A DNA stretch of 64,000 nucleotides from positions 1 to 64,000 of the forward strand of contig NZ_JAPDDS010000016.1 in NCBI RefSeq assembly GCF_025950085.1. The letters run 5' to 3'. This stretch comes from Luteolibacter flavescens (lineage in GTDB: Bacteria; Verrucomicrobiota; Verrucomicrobiia; Verrucomicrobiales; Akkermansiaceae). Of the stretch, positions 1-8,101 are shown one piece after another (position 1 is the first letter of the stretch; each line of letters opens with the position of its first letter). The notes beneath the pieces were generated by a model. It was not told where the DNA came from and searched no databases. It saw only the letters and a list, made by a program, of their open reading frames with translations. A program made the position numbers and the translations under genes.

Positions 1-183
1 CCCTCATCCACCTGTCGATGTCGAGGCGCATGCTGGCGAGAATTACAGCATGAGTTATTTTTCAGACGGCTTCTAAGGAAGGATCGATGCTTTTTCAGCA
101 TGAGGATCCGAGGATCGACCCACCGGGGCCAGCGGGAACCGCGGCCCTTTTCGTTGGTGGATGGCGAATGATGCCGGGGGAAA
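1..183. other. Intergenic stretch before the first gene
   Basis: This stretch, together with the repeat that follows it, forms the 341 bases downstream of the minus-strand ygfZ gene. I see no convincing gene in it. A short minus-strand open frame runs through this stretch and the neighbouring repeat, but its protein is mostly the translation of the repeat and resembles the translation of the second repeat copy near 20.7 kb, so I treat it as spurious. A small tgctttttcagca-type hairpin lies near position 90. Confidence 0.5.
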
Positions 184-336
184 TTGAGGATTTTGCTTCG
201 TAGCGGATGCGCTGCGCGCTTCCGGGTGGGCGGGCTTTGTCTGGAGATCGCCACGTTGATTGTACGTGCGGTCCGCACCCCGCCGGAACGACGCAGTAGT
301 CCCGCTACATTTGTGTCGACGGAATGTCGACACGCC
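184..336 (+). repeat. Dispersed palindromic intergenic repeat, copy 1
   Basis: This ~150-bp element recurs at 20599-20751 in the same orientation. The core from tttgcttcgtagcgg to tgtgtcgacggaa is 133 bp in both copies. The arms are inverted repeats: the left starts gtagcgga and contains gcgctgcgcgcttccgg, the right ends in (t)ccgctac. The outer ~35 bases can therefore pair, and each arm can also fold locally. The centres of the two copies differ, while the arms and the trailing tacatttgtgtcgacgg are conserved. It sits just downstream of ygfZ. No transposase is present. It is probably a REP/MITE-like element. Confidence 0.8.
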
Positions 337-341
337 GCAGG

Positions 342-1208
342 TCACACGAAGCCGAGGACGCGGGCGGTGCCGTGGCCGGGGATGGTGAGTTCCCCGGCTT
401 CGTAGGCGGACTTGTGGAGGTAGCCGAGGGCGGTGTGGAGGCCGCTTTCATTCGGCCATGGGGCGATGCTGGTCAGCGTGCCGGCGGGCTTGCCGTCGAG
501 TTCCATCTCGGTGCCGGGGGCGATCCCGGGCTCGACGAGGAGAGCGGCGAGGCGGCGGTTCACCTTTCCGACGGTCTTGAGCCGGGAAAGCACTTCCTGG
601 CCGATGTAGCAGCCCTTGTGGTAGCAGACGGTCGTGCGGTCGAGACCGGCTTCCGGCGGGAGGATGCCGGGCATCAGGTCCGCGCCCCACTTCGGCAGGC
701 GGGCCAGGATGCGACGGGTCTCGGACTCGGCTTCGGTGAGGATTTCCAGTTCCGGAAGCTCCGGATGATCCGGAAGGGGCTGGCTGCTGGAAGCCGCTGC
801 CACGGGGAGCCAGAGATCGAAGCCATCCTCGCCGATACGCTTGGCACGCCGGACGAAGCCACCTTCAACGGCGGGCGGTTCGGTCGCATCGACGACGTGG
901 ACGAGTTGCCACTCGTCCGAGACATCGTGGATCTCCGCGTCATCGGCGATGAGGTAGCGGCCGAGACGGGCTTCGAGTTCCTCGCGCTGGTCGGCAGGGC
1001 CCTCGACCCATGGCGAGCCATCGGGCCCGCGGAGGACGTGGACATAGGCCTGCAGCTTGCCCTTAGCATCCGTGACGCAGGCGGGCAGGGCGGTCTCGCC
1101 CAGTTCGCGAACGTCCTGGGTGATCTGGCCATTCAGGTAGCGCACGGCATCCGGCCCGCGGAAGGCGAGCAGGCAGCGCGATTCCGGGGCGAGGGCGCGG
1201 AGCTTCAC
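342..1208 (-). CDS. ygfZ: YgfZ/GcvT-family folate-binding protein
   Basis: The 288-residue product matches the YgfZ family, tetrahydrofolate-binding proteins that support iron-sulfur cluster enzymes such as MiaB and are related to the glycine-cleavage T protein. The N-terminal half has the typical opening (FRGPDAVRYLNGQITQDV, about 16-33). The family signature K-G-C-Y-I-G-Q-E is intact at residues 198-205, with the conserved Cys at 200. The length is slightly short of the E. coli protein (326 aa). The start codon ATG overlaps the stop of the upstream dehydrogenase by 4 bp, so it is the last gene of a translationally coupled three-gene operon read on the minus strand. It acts in the cytoplasm. 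Confidence 0.92.
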   Translation of the reverse strand: MKLRALAPESRCLLAFRGPDAVRYLNGQITQDVRELGETALPACVTDAKGKLQAYVHVLRGPDGSPWVEGPADQREELEARLGRYLIADDAEIHDVSDEWQLVHVVDATEPPAVEGGFVRRAKRIGEDGFDLWLPVAAASSSQPLPDHPELPELEILTEAESETRRILARLPKWGADLMPGILPPEAGLDRTTVCYHKGCYIGQEVLSRLKTVGKVNRRLAALLVEPGIAPGTEMELDGKPAGTLTSIAPWPNESGLHTALGYLHKSAYEAGELTIPGHGTARVLGFV

Positions 1209-2065
1209 GGCTGGGGCTGGGTCTGGACGTAGGGGGCTGCGAGGGCCGAGTAGTCGCGGTCGGCCAGGCCTTGGTCGCAGAGTTCCTGCATGCGCTGGGA
1301 GACGGTGCGGATCGCCGGGGTCTCCAGCCCGGCCTCGGCGGCCAGGTCGAGCACGTAGCGGCTGTCCTTCAGCATGTTGGAGAGCGAGAAATGCGTGTCG
1401 AATTCCCCCTTCGCCATCGTCGGCAGCTTCATCGCCGCGAGCACGGACCCGCAGGCATTCAGCGAGACGGCATTCACCAGTTGCGCCGGGGCGATGCCGT
1501 GGCTCGTGGCGGTGGCCAGCGATTCGGCGAGCGCCTGCACGGTGCAGGCGGAGATCAGGTTCGTGACCAGCTTCATCACGGTGGCGGTGCCGGTCGCGCC
1601 GCAGCGCAGCACGGACTTCCCGCTCTGCAGCAGCACGGGCTCCACGCGGTCGATCAGCGCGTCATCGCCACCTGCGTAATAAACCAGCGCGCCACCCGCG
1701 GCGGCCTCGCGGCTGCCGGTGAAGGGGCAATCAAGGAAGCCGATCCCGCGCGCGGCGCATTCCTCCGCCAGCCAGCGGGTGGTCGGCAGGTCGATGGTCG
1801 CGTGATTCACCAGCACCCGCTCACGGGCAGGCGCGGCGAAAATCCGGGCGGCGATCTCGCGCACGGCCGGGGCGTCCTTCAGGTAAAGGAGCACCAGATC
1901 CGCGTCGGCGATGGCATCCTCCACGCTGGCAGCCTCGGTCGGCAGGCCTTTAGGGGTGCGATTCCAGGTTCTCACCCGGCGTCCGGCTTTCTCCAGATTC
2001 GAGGCCGCGCGGGAGCCGATGATGCCGAGCCCCAGGACGGCGATGGTGTCGAAACTCATGGTCAT
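1205..2065 (-). CDS. NAD(P)-dependent 3-hydroxyisobutyrate dehydrogenase-family oxidoreductase
   Basis: The 286-residue protein belongs to the beta-hydroxyacid dehydrogenase family (MmsB, GarR, glyoxylate/succinic semialdehyde reductases). A Rossmann dinucleotide site GLGIIGSRAASNL lies at about residues 11-23 and is followed by the NRTPKG segment typical of NADP-preferring members. The substrate motif near 120 (FLDCPFTGSREAAAGG) and the catalytic Lys/Asn helix (GTATVMKLVTNLI, K in the middle, N four residues later) are both present. The exact substrate cannot be read from sequence. It overlaps the preceding gene and ygfZ by 4 bp each, so the three genes are co-translated. A cytoplasmic aldehyde reductase role is likely. 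Confidence 0.88.
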   Translation of the reverse strand: MTMSFDTIAVLGLGIIGSRAASNLEKAGRRVRTWNRTPKGLPTEAASVEDAIADADLVLLYLKDAPAVREIAARIFAAPARERVLVNHATIDLPTTRWLAEECAARGIGFLDCPFTGSREAAAGGALVYYAGGDDALIDRVEPVLLQSGKSVLRCGATGTATVMKLVTNLISACTVQALAESLATATSHGIAPAQLVNAVSLNACGSVLAAMKLPTMAKGEFDTHFSLSNMLKDSRYVLDLAAEAGLETPAIRTVSQRMQELCDQGLADRDYSALAAPYVQTQPQP

Positions 2066-2892
2066 TCCTCGCGCTTCAGGGCGAGCTCGGCAAGCTTCGC
2101 AGCCTGCTTGGTGATCTCGGCGACCTTCTCCTTCGAGATTTTCTCGCCGTCTTCCAGCGTCATCTCCGTGCGCAGGCCGGCGAAAAGATCGCGCATTTCC
2201 AGATACGTCGGGCGCTCGGAAATCCGGGGATTCAGGCCGCCGACGATCGCCGAATAGTAGTCGGCGATGTCCTCGCGCATCACGTGCTTGGCGCGCTCCG
2301 GGCTGAATTGCGTCTCCACCGCGGACGAGGAGACCTGCAGCGCGCGGATCCAGCCGCCCATCGAGATCAGGTGGGCGAGGTCGGCGTCGCGCAGGGCCAC
2401 CAGCTCCAGCTCCACGTCTTTCTGGGTGGCGGAGAGTTCCTTCTTGAGCTGCGCCACGTCCTGCTTGCGGGCGCTTTCCAGCAGGCTGGCGGCATGGCGG
2501 TTCACGCGCTCGCCGGCACCGAGGGCCTTGCCGTAGCGGGTCAGGTCGGCGGCGAGCTTCTCCACCTTGCCGAGTTCACCCGCCTGCACGACGAGAAAGC
2601 CGTCGGCGATCAGGAAACCCAGCTCCACGGCCAGATCCGCACGATCGAGCGGGGTGGTCGCCGGAGTTTCGCGCTGGAATTTCAGGATGGGCAGGGGAGC
2701 GAGGCTCTCCAGGGATTCGAAGATCTTGGCGATGGCCGGGGCGGTGAACTCGTTGATGGCGAGCTCCTCACGCACGTGGGCATCTTCGAGGAGGTCGGCC
2801 GGGATTTCCGGCTTTCCATCCTGGGCGGTCGCCGGGAGACAGGCCATGATGGCTCCGAGAGCGGCGGCAAACGTCGGGCGGGAAAGAATCAC
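2062..2892 (-). CDS. Secreted protein of unknown function
   Basis: I do not recognise this family. I place the start at GTG 2892 because it gives a signal peptide (MILSRPTFAAALGAIMACLPATA, cleavage before QDG) and a 276-residue precursor. The open frame continues upstream without a better start, and the next ATG (2847) would truncate the signal. The mature part is mostly helical and charged, with no Cys and no transmembrane segment, so a periplasmic helical protein is likely. A stretch at 155-180 (QKDVELELVALRDADLAHL) could form a helical bundle. It is first in the operon with the dehydrogenase and ygfZ (4-bp overlap with the dehydrogenase), and its promoter would lie in the divergent gap shared with the glycosyltransferase. 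Confidence 0.7.
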   Translation of the reverse strand: MILSRPTFAAALGAIMACLPATAQDGKPEIPADLLEDAHVREELAINEFTAPAIAKIFESLESLAPLPILKFQRETPATTPLDRADLAVELGFLIADGFLVVQAGELGKVEKLAADLTRYGKALGAGERVNRHAASLLESARKQDVAQLKKELSATQKDVELELVALRDADLAHLISMGGWIRALQVSSSAVETQFSPERAKHVMREDIADYYSAIVGGLNPRISERPTYLEMRDLFAGLRTEMTLEDGEKISKEKVAEITKQAAKLAELALKREE

Positions 2893-3073
2893 GGAAAGAA
2901 TGCTGCCACCGGAGCGTATTTCCCGCAACTGACAATGCGGGGACCGAAGCCAAACACGGTTGGAGATATCCCGGCTTGACTTGGGTTTTGAAGAATGTTG
3001 GCCTCCGGCCCGCCCGGATTGCCTCTCTTCCAAGCGCTTGGCGGTGCCACGCTCCAATCTTTACCCGAGCCTC

Positions 3074-4582
3074 ATGGACTTCTCATCACCCCTCTGGTAC
3101 GCTTCGTACATCCTCGTGCTGACCGGTCTCGCCGGTTATGGCTTCCACCGCCTGTGCATCGTGTATCTCTACGCGAAGCACGCCCGGAAGAAGCCGGAGC
3201 CGAAGGAGATCTTCACGGACCTGCCGCTGGTGACCATCCAGCTCCCGGTTTTCAATGAGATGCACGTGGTGGACCGCCTGCTGGACTCCGTCGCCAAGCT
3301 CGACTACCCGCAGGACAAGCTCCAGATCCAGGTGCTGGACGACTCGACTGACGAGACGACGGAAATCTGCCGCCTCGGTGTGGAGCGCCTTCAGGCCCAA
3401 GGCTTTGACGCGGAGATGATCCACCGTACGGACCGCACCGGCTACAAGGCGGGCGCTCTGGAGAACGGCACCCAGTTCGCCAAGGGCGAGCTGCTTTTCA
3501 TCCTGGATGCCGACTTCGTGCCAAATCCGGACGTGCTCCAGAAGACGGTGCACTACTTCTCCGATGAGAAGATCGGGATGATTCAGACCCGCTGGGGTCA
3601 CCTGAACCGGACCTTCAACGTGCTGACCCGCATCCAGGCGATGTTCCTGGACGGTCACTTGGAGCTGGAGCAGACCGCGCGCAACCGCAGCGGCCGCTTT
3701 TTCACCTTCAATGGCACCGCCGGCATCTGGCGGAAGAGCTGCATCGCCGACGCCGGCGGCTGGGAGCACGACACGCTCACCGAGGACATGGACCTCAGCT
3801 ACCGCGCCCAGCTCAAGGGCTGGCGCTTCATCTTCCTCAATGACGTGGAGACCCCGGCCGAGCTGCCGGTGGACATGGACGGCTTCAAGAGCCAGCAGCA
3901 CCGCTGGACGAAGGGCTCCATCCAGGTCTGCAAGAAGGTCCTGCCCGCGATCTGGAAGGCCAAGGTGCCGCTCTACATCAAGATGGAAGCCACGGCGCAC
4001 CTGACGTCGAACTTCGCCTACCTGATGCTGATCTGCCTGTGCTTCCTGATCTACCCGAACCAGGCCGCCGCGCCGAACTTCGGCGAGTGGACGAAGTACA
4101 TCATCAATATCCCGATCTTCTTCTTCGCCTCCGTGTCGGTGATTGTATTCTACATCACCGCCCAGAAAGCCCTCCGCCCGAACTCCTGGTGGAAGGAGCT
4201 TCCCTACCTGCCGCTCCTGCTGGCGCTCGGCATCGGCATGTCGATCAACAATGCCAAGGCTGTGATCGAGGCCATCTTCAATCACCAGACCGCCTTCGTC
4301 CGCACGCCGAAGTATGGCATCGACCAGAAGCCGAAGGCTGACTGGAAGAAGAGCAGCTACAAGGCGATGAAGACCCTCACGCCGGTGGTCGAGCTGCTGT
4401 TCGGTTTCTTCTTCCTGTTCGTGGTGGTCGAGGCTGCCATGAAGGGGAATATCGCATCCGCAATTCTACTGCTTCCCTTCCCGATCGGTTTCTTCTACAC
4501 TTCGCTATCGTCATTGGCACGCTTGCTGCCCTCCGGTCGCGTCGCCTTGGACTCCACTGTCGATAACTCCAAGGAAAACTAG
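3074..4582 (+). CDS. Processive family-2 glycosyltransferase (cellulose-synthase-like membrane protein)
   Basis: The 502-residue protein has an N-terminal membrane helix (about 8-30), a cytoplasmic GT-A domain and four or more C-terminal membrane segments. The full processive GT2 signature is present: DDSTD at 89-93, LDADF at 144-148, TEDMD at 236-240 and QQHRW at 274-278. This is the D,D,D,QxxRW set of cellulose synthases, CslA-type glucomannan synthases and beta-glucan synthases. It should polymerise a beta-linked polysaccharide across the inner membrane. No PilZ domain is visible. ATG 3074 is chosen because upstream residues are not family-like. The next gene, an L,D-transpeptidase, starts 10 bp downstream, suggesting joint transcription and a cell-envelope role. 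The polymer made cannot be told from sequence. Confidence 0.9.
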   Translation: MDFSSPLWYASYILVLTGLAGYGFHRLCIVYLYAKHARKKPEPKEIFTDLPLVTIQLPVFNEMHVVDRLLDSVAKLDYPQDKLQIQVLDDSTDETTEICRLGVERLQAQGFDAEMIHRTDRTGYKAGALENGTQFAKGELLFILDADFVPNPDVLQKTVHYFSDEKIGMIQTRWGHLNRTFNVLTRIQAMFLDGHLELEQTARNRSGRFFTFNGTAGIWRKSCIADAGGWEHDTLTEDMDLSYRAQLKGWRFIFLNDVETPAELPVDMDGFKSQQHRWTKGSIQVCKKVLPAIWKAKVPLYIKMEATAHLTSNFAYLMLICLCFLIYPNQAAAPNFGEWTKYIINIPIFFFASVSVIVFYITAQKALRPNSWWKELPYLPLLLALGIGMSINNAKAVIEAIFNHQTAFVRTPKYGIDQKPKADWKKSSYKAMKTLTPVVELLFGFFFLFVVVEAAMKGNIASAILLLPFPIGFFYTSLSSLARLLPSGRVALDSTVDNSKEN

Positions 4583-4592
4583 AAGCACCCAC

Positions 4593-5222
4593 ATGATTCG
4601 GCGAATTCTCCGTTCCGCCTACGTACTCGCATTGGCCCTTCCCTCCACCCTCCTGCTGAACAGCTGCGGGAGCGCGAGCAAAGACACGAGCAGCCAGATG
4701 ATTGTCAGCGTGACCGACCAGCGGATGCTGCTCGTGCGCGATGGCAAGCCCGTCAAGAGCTACCCGATTTCCACCTCCAAGTTCGGCATCGGCTCGGAGC
4801 GTAACAGCAACCGCACGCCGCTCGGCCGGATGGAAGTCGCCCGCAAGATCGGCGGCGGAGCTCCTACCGGCATGGTCTTCAAGAGCCGCCGCCCGACCGG
4901 CGAGGTCCTGAAGCCGAATGCGCCGGGCCGCGACCCGATCGTCAGCCGCATCATGTGGCTGAATGGCACCGAGGCGCACAATCAGAACACCTTTGGCCGT
5001 CTCGTGTATATCCACGGCACTCCGGAGGAGTCCCGTCTGGGCACCCCGGCATCCTACGGCTGCATCCGCATGGGCATGAAGGATGTGGTGGATCTCTACG
5101 ACCGCGTGGGCGAGGGCGCCGAGGTCCGCGTGATGCGCGGATCGCTGCTCGATACCTGGGCCGGCCAGGAGTTTGCCCGCAAATATTCCTCACAGAAGCT
5201 GCTCGGTGTGGCACAAAGGTGA
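4593..5222 (+). CDS. L,D-transpeptidase (YkuD domain) lipoprotein
   Basis: This 209-residue exported protein has a lipoprotein signal with lipobox LLNSC (lipidated Cys25). A YkuD catalytic domain spans about residues 36-185. The active-site motif HGT(x)nS(x)2GCIRM is complete: His141, Ser154-Tyr-Gly-Cys157-Ile-Arg-Met. It should form 3-3 peptidoglycan cross-links or attach proteins to peptidoglycan on the periplasmic side. Its position 10 bp after the glycosyltransferase suggests a shared operon. The remaining C-terminus is a short helical tail. Family assignment is firm; the acceptor substrate is unknown. Confidence 0.92.
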   Translation: MIRRILRSAYVLALALPSTLLLNSCGSASKDTSSQMIVSVTDQRMLLVRDGKPVKSYPISTSKFGIGSERNSNRTPLGRMEVARKIGGGAPTGMVFKSRRPTGEVLKPNAPGRDPIVSRIMWLNGTEAHNQNTFGRLVYIHGTPEESRLGTPASYGCIRMGMKDVVDLYDRVGEGAEVRVMRGSLLDTWAGQEFARKYSSQKLLGVAQR

Positions 5223-5241
5223 GGCCGCCCGACACTCAAGC

Positions 5242-5269
5242 TTGACAGGGGAGCTTTGATTCCTACATT
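5242..5269 (+). promoter_or_regulatory. Candidate sigma70-type promoter for rpsT
   Basis: TTGACA at 5242-5247 and TACATT at 5264-5269 are separated by 16 bp, about 55 bp before the rpsT start codon. The match is good for a constitutive housekeeping promoter. It lies just after the L,D-transpeptidase stop codon. Confidence 0.55.
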
Positions 5270-5323
5270 GCCGCCCCCGCGCGACCCGGCTCGCGCCTGA
5301 ACCGTCCGAAACTTTTTCCGAAA

Positions 5324-5587
5324 ATGGCCAATCACAAGTCCGCCCTCAAGCGCGTCCGCCAGACGAAGGTCCGCACCGAGCGCAACCGCGCCCGCAAGAT
5401 GACCATCAAGACGCTCCGCAAGAAGACCCTCGCCGCCGTCGCCGCTGCTGACAAGCCAGCCGCCGGCCAGTCCCTCTCGGAGTTCTCCTCCGCCGTGGAC
5501 AAGGCTGCCAAGAAGGGCCTCATCCACAAGAACAAGGCCGCAAACCTGAAGAGCAAGGCTGCGAAGGCATTGGCCACGATTGGCTGA
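5324..5587 (+). CDS. rpsT: 30S ribosomal protein S20
   Basis: The 87-residue basic protein opens with MANHKSALKRVRQTKVRT, the classic S20 N-terminus, and continues as Lys/Arg/Ala-rich helices to KAAKALATIG. Length matches the family (about 87 aa). It binds 16S rRNA in the small subunit. It appears to be a single-gene unit, with its own promoter at 5242-5269 and a strong terminator directly downstream at 5618-5654. Confidence 0.97.
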   Translation: MANHKSALKRVRQTKVRTERNRARKMTIKTLRKKTLAAVAAADKPAAGQSLSEFSSAVDKAAKKGLIHKNKAANLKSKAAKALATIG

Positions 5588-5617
5588 ACTCCTTCCACCG
5601 GACGGTTTTGAAATCTT

Positions 5618-5654
5618 GAAGCGGCTCCGGGCTCCGGTGCCGCTTCTTTCTTTT
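5618..5654 (+). terminator. Rho-independent terminator after rpsT
   Basis: A perfect 8-bp stem (gaagcggc at 5618-5625, gccgcttc at 5639-5646) with a 13-nt loop is followed by tttctttt. It ends nine bases before the next start codon. Confidence 0.85.
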
Positions 5655-5662
5655 GAAGACCC

Positions 5663-5899
5663 ATGGCAACCCCGACCCCGGATCCCGACTCACGCGAGGC
5701 GAAAGCCGCCAAGATCGCTGCAAATCCTTCTGCCTACAAGGTTTGTGAAGGATGCGACTCGATCGTAGGCACTGGCGTCGTCCTCTGCCCGAATTGCCAC
5801 AGCTATCGCTTCGACGCGACGCCGGAGAGCGTGCGGAGGCAGGCCCTGGCCCTCGGAGCGCGCGAGCAGACCTCGGTCACCGCGGGCGATCTGAGCTGA
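5663..5899 (+). CDS. Small zinc-ribbon protein of unknown function
   Basis: This 78-residue protein carries two Cys pairs: C-E-G-C (about residues 33-36) and C-P-N-C (about 48-51), spaced as in a zinc ribbon or rubredoxin-like knuckle. An Asp/Ser-rich N-terminus and a short helical tail (TPESVRRQALALGAREQ) flank it. There is no signal peptide, so it should be cytoplasmic. Small single-domain ribbons of this sort can bind nucleic acid or act as transcription or ribosome accessory factors, but nothing here fixes a role. It begins right after the rpsT terminator, so it probably has its own promoter or depends on read-through. Confidence 0.75.
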   Translation: MATPTPDPDSREAKAAKIAANPSAYKVCEGCDSIVGTGVVLCPNCHSYRFDATPESVRRQALALGAREQTSVTAGDLS

Positions 5900-6014
5900 G
5901 GGTCGGAGTTTTTTCCAAAAATAACGTCAATTTCCGGGAACAAATTGGATCTTGCCGTGTTCTAAGACGAGGTTATTACGACCACCGATTCCACAACAAC
6001 CCACCACAGCATCC

Positions 6015-6491
6015 ATGAAACTGCTACTCAGCTCGTTCGTCGCACTCTTCTGCTGCGCCCCTCTCGCCTTCGCCGGTGACTGCGACAAGTGCAAGGAAGG
6101 CGACAAGAAGGAAGAGACCACCCTTGCCGGCAAGTGCAAGGACGGTGACTGCGACAAGGAGGAAGATCCCGCCCTCGCCGGCAAGTGCAAGGACGGCGAC
6201 TGCGACAAGGAGGAAGAAGCTGCCTTCGCCGGTAAGTGCAAGGACGGCGACTGCGACAAGGAAGAAGAGCCCGCTCTCGCTGGCAAGTGCAAGGATGGCG
6301 ATTGCGACAAGGAAGAGGACCCAGCCCTCGCCGGCAAGTGCAAGGACGGCGACTGCGACAAGGAAGAAGAGACTCTCCTCGCCGGTAAGTGCAAGGACGG
6401 CGACTGCGACAAGGAAGAAGAGACCCTCCTCGCCGGCAAGTGCAAGGATGGCGACTGCGACAAGGAAGAAGATCCGGCCCTCCTGGCCTGA
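6015..6491 (+). CDS. Secreted tandem-repeat protein with seven Cys/Asp/Lys-rich repeats
   Basis: The 158-residue precursor has a signal peptide (MKLLLSSFVALFCCAPLAFA) and a mature part made almost entirely of seven tandem 17-residue units with consensus LAGKCKDGDCDKEEDPA (51-bp DNA repeats). Each unit has C-x4-C with the Asp-rich DGDCD segment. A shortened variant (DCDKCKEGDKKEE) precedes them. Pairs of Cys with many acidic residues suggest periplasmic or extracellular metal binding, or disulfide-stapled calcium loops resembling minimal EF-hand loops. I know no named family. Variation is concentrated at the last two or three residues of each unit (DPA, EAA, EPA, ETL). It is monocistronic and followed by a strong terminator. 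Confidence 0.85.
   Translation: MKLLLSSFVALFCCAPLAFAGDCDKCKEGDKKEETTLAGKCKDGDCDKEEDPALAGKCKDGDCDKEEEAAFAGKCKDGDCDKEEEPALAGKCKDGDCDKEEDPALAGKCKDGDCDKEEETLLAGKCKDGDCDKEEETLLAGKCKDGDCDKEEDPALLA
6101..6485 (+). repeat. Seven 51-bp tandem repeats inside the Cys-rich gene
   Basis: The 51-bp unit encodes 17 residues beginning with Leu/Phe-Ala-Gly-Lys-Cys. The copies differ mainly at third codon positions (for example gacggtgac, gacggcgac, gatggcgat for Asp-Gly-Asp). This shows selection on the protein rather than recent DNA duplication only. The repeats are coding and contiguous, so this is not a CRISPR array. Confidence 0.85.
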
Positions 6492-6520
6492 TCGCTTCTG
6501 TTGAAGCTATAGATTTTCCG

Positions 6521-6548
6521 AGCCGCCGGTGACCCCCGGCGGCTTTTT
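6521..6548 (+). terminator. Rho-independent terminator after the repeat protein gene
   Basis: A perfect 9-bp stem (agccgccgg at 6521-6529, ccggcggct at 6536-6544) with a 6-nt loop is followed by a run of five T. It lies 30 bp after the stop codon. Confidence 0.9.
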
Positions 6549-6616
6549 CGTGCCTGCGTCGCTCGACAGTGGATGGCATTCCCCGATGGTCCGGGACGGC
6601 CACGGCCTTCCTCCCC

Positions 6617-8101
6617 ATGAGCACCCTCAGCCTCGTCTATCCCCACCAACTTTTCGCCCGTCATCCGGCGATGCGCGAGGGCCAGTCTTCGCTGCTCATC
6701 GAGGATCCGCTGTTCTTCGGCAATGACCCGCATTGGCCGATGTCGGTGCACAAGCAGCGGCTGGTGCTTCACCGGGCGTCGATGAAGGCATGGGCAGCGG
6801 GGCAGGAAGGGGTCAGCTACATCGGGGTGCCAGCGGGTGCGGATCTGGATTCCGCCGGTCTTTTAGAAAAGGAGGTTTCGAGAAAGGTGACTCGGCTGGA
6901 GTTGGTCGATCCGGTGGATGACGTCCTGATGCGGCGCATCCGTCGCTTCGCGGAGGGCCGGGGGATGGAGCTGGTGATTCATCCGTCGCCGAATTTCCTG
7001 ACGCCGCCGGACCTGCTCATGGAGCACACCGGACCGGGCCGGAAGAAGCCCTTCATGGCGTCCTTTTATCAGGCGCAGCGCCAGCGCATGGGGATACTCG
7101 TGGAGGCCGATGGCTCGCCGACCGGCGGGAGGTGGTCCTTTGACGAGGAAAACCGGCAGCGCTTCCCCGAGGATCATCTGGCGCCGATGGTGCCTCGCAT
7201 CACGCCAAACGAGCATGTGAAGGAGGCGGCCGAATGGGTGGAAGCGAGGTTCCCGGAGAATCCGGGGCGTGCGGATACCTTCGACTATCCGGTGACCCGC
7301 CGCGGGGCGTTGGCGTGGCTGGACCGGTTTCTGGAGCAGCGCCTTGCGGACTTCGGCGCGTATGAGGATGCGCTTTCGCGGAATCACCGGGTGCTTTTCC
7401 ATTCCGTGCTCACACCGGTGCTGAATATCGGCCTGCTGGATCCCCGGGAAATCGTGGACCGGGCACTGGCCCATGCCGCGAAGCACCGCGTGCCGATGAA
7501 TTCCCTCGAGGGCTTCATCCGTCAGGTCATCGGCTGGCGGGAGTTCATGGCGGGCATCTACCGGCACCGCGGTGTCGCGATCCGGAACGGCAACTTTTGG
7601 AAGCACGACCGCCCGATGCCCCGAGCGCTTTACGACGGGACGACCGGCATTCCTCCCGTGGACGATACGATCCGCCGCGTGCTCGACCATGGGTGGTGCC
7701 ACCACATCGAGCGGCTGATGGTGATGGGGAATTTCATGCTGCTCTGCCGCATCCGCCCGGACGATGTCTACCGGTGGTTCATGGAGCTATTCGTCGATGC
7801 CTACGACTGGGTGATGGTGCCGAACGTTTATGGCATGTCGCAATTCGCCGACGGCGGCACCTTCACGACGAAGCCCTACCTGAGCGGGTCGAACTACCTG
7901 CGGAAGATGTCCTACTATCCGAAGGGCGAGTGGTGCGACACATGGGACGCGCTTTCCTGGAGCTTCATCAGCGATCACCTGGAGTTCTTCGGGGCAAATC
8001 CCAGGCTTTCGATGATGGCCCGCACTTGGGAAAAGCTGCCCGCGGCGAAGAAAGAGGCGCATCACGCCCGCGCCGCGTCCTTCCTCAAGGGGCTCCGCTA
8101 G
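6617..8101 (+). CDS. Cryptochrome/photolyase-related protein (PhrB/CryB-like)
   Basis: The 494-residue protein matches deoxyribodipyrimidine photolyase-related proteins, the FeS-type bacterial cryptochrome/photolyase branch. Signatures include the N-terminal LVYPHQLF, GFIRQVIGWREFMAGIYRHRG (about 305-325), the MNSLEGF segment, HHIERLMVMGNFMLLCRI and the conserved NVYGMSQFADGG followed by TKPYLSGSNYLRKMS. The family uses FAD and a second chromophore for (6-4) lesion repair or light sensing. In most relatives the segment after RMS carries a C-x2-C and a further Cys that bind a [4Fe-4S] cluster. Here it reads YYPKGEWCDTW and keeps a single Cys, so the cluster is probably absent. ATG 6617 begins the family's conserved N-terminus. 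It converges with xerD, and the two genes overlap by 4 bp. Confidence 0.9.
   Translation: MSTLSLVYPHQLFARHPAMREGQSSLLIEDPLFFGNDPHWPMSVHKQRLVLHRASMKAWAAGQEGVSYIGVPAGADLDSAGLLEKEVSRKVTRLELVDPVDDVLMRRIRRFAEGRGMELVIHPSPNFLTPPDLLMEHTGPGRKKPFMASFYQAQRQRMGILVEADGSPTGGRWSFDEENRQRFPEDHLAPMVPRITPNEHVKEAAEWVEARFPENPGRADTFDYPVTRRGALAWLDRFLEQRLADFGAYEDALSRNHRVLFHSVLTPVLNIGLLDPREIVDRALAHAAKHRVPMNSLEGFIRQVIGWREFMAGIYRHRGVAIRNGNFWKHDRPMPRALYDGTTGIPPVDDTIRRVLDHGWCHHIERLMVMGNFMLLCRIRPDDVYRWFMELFVDAYDWVMVPNVYGMSQFADGGTFTTKPYLSGSNYLRKMSYYPKGEWCDTWDALSWSFISDHLEFFGANPRLSMMARTWEKLPAAKKEAHHARAASFLKGLR

Noticed and set aside
73-345. A 90-residue minus-strand open frame next to ygfZ
   Set aside because: It is mostly the translation of the dispersed repeat, and a similar translation occurs on the minus strand of the second repeat copy. 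I see no independent sign of coding.
6101-6485. CRISPR-like regular repeats
   Set aside because: The repeats are contiguous without spacers, in frame, and code for the same 17-residue unit with synonymous changes.
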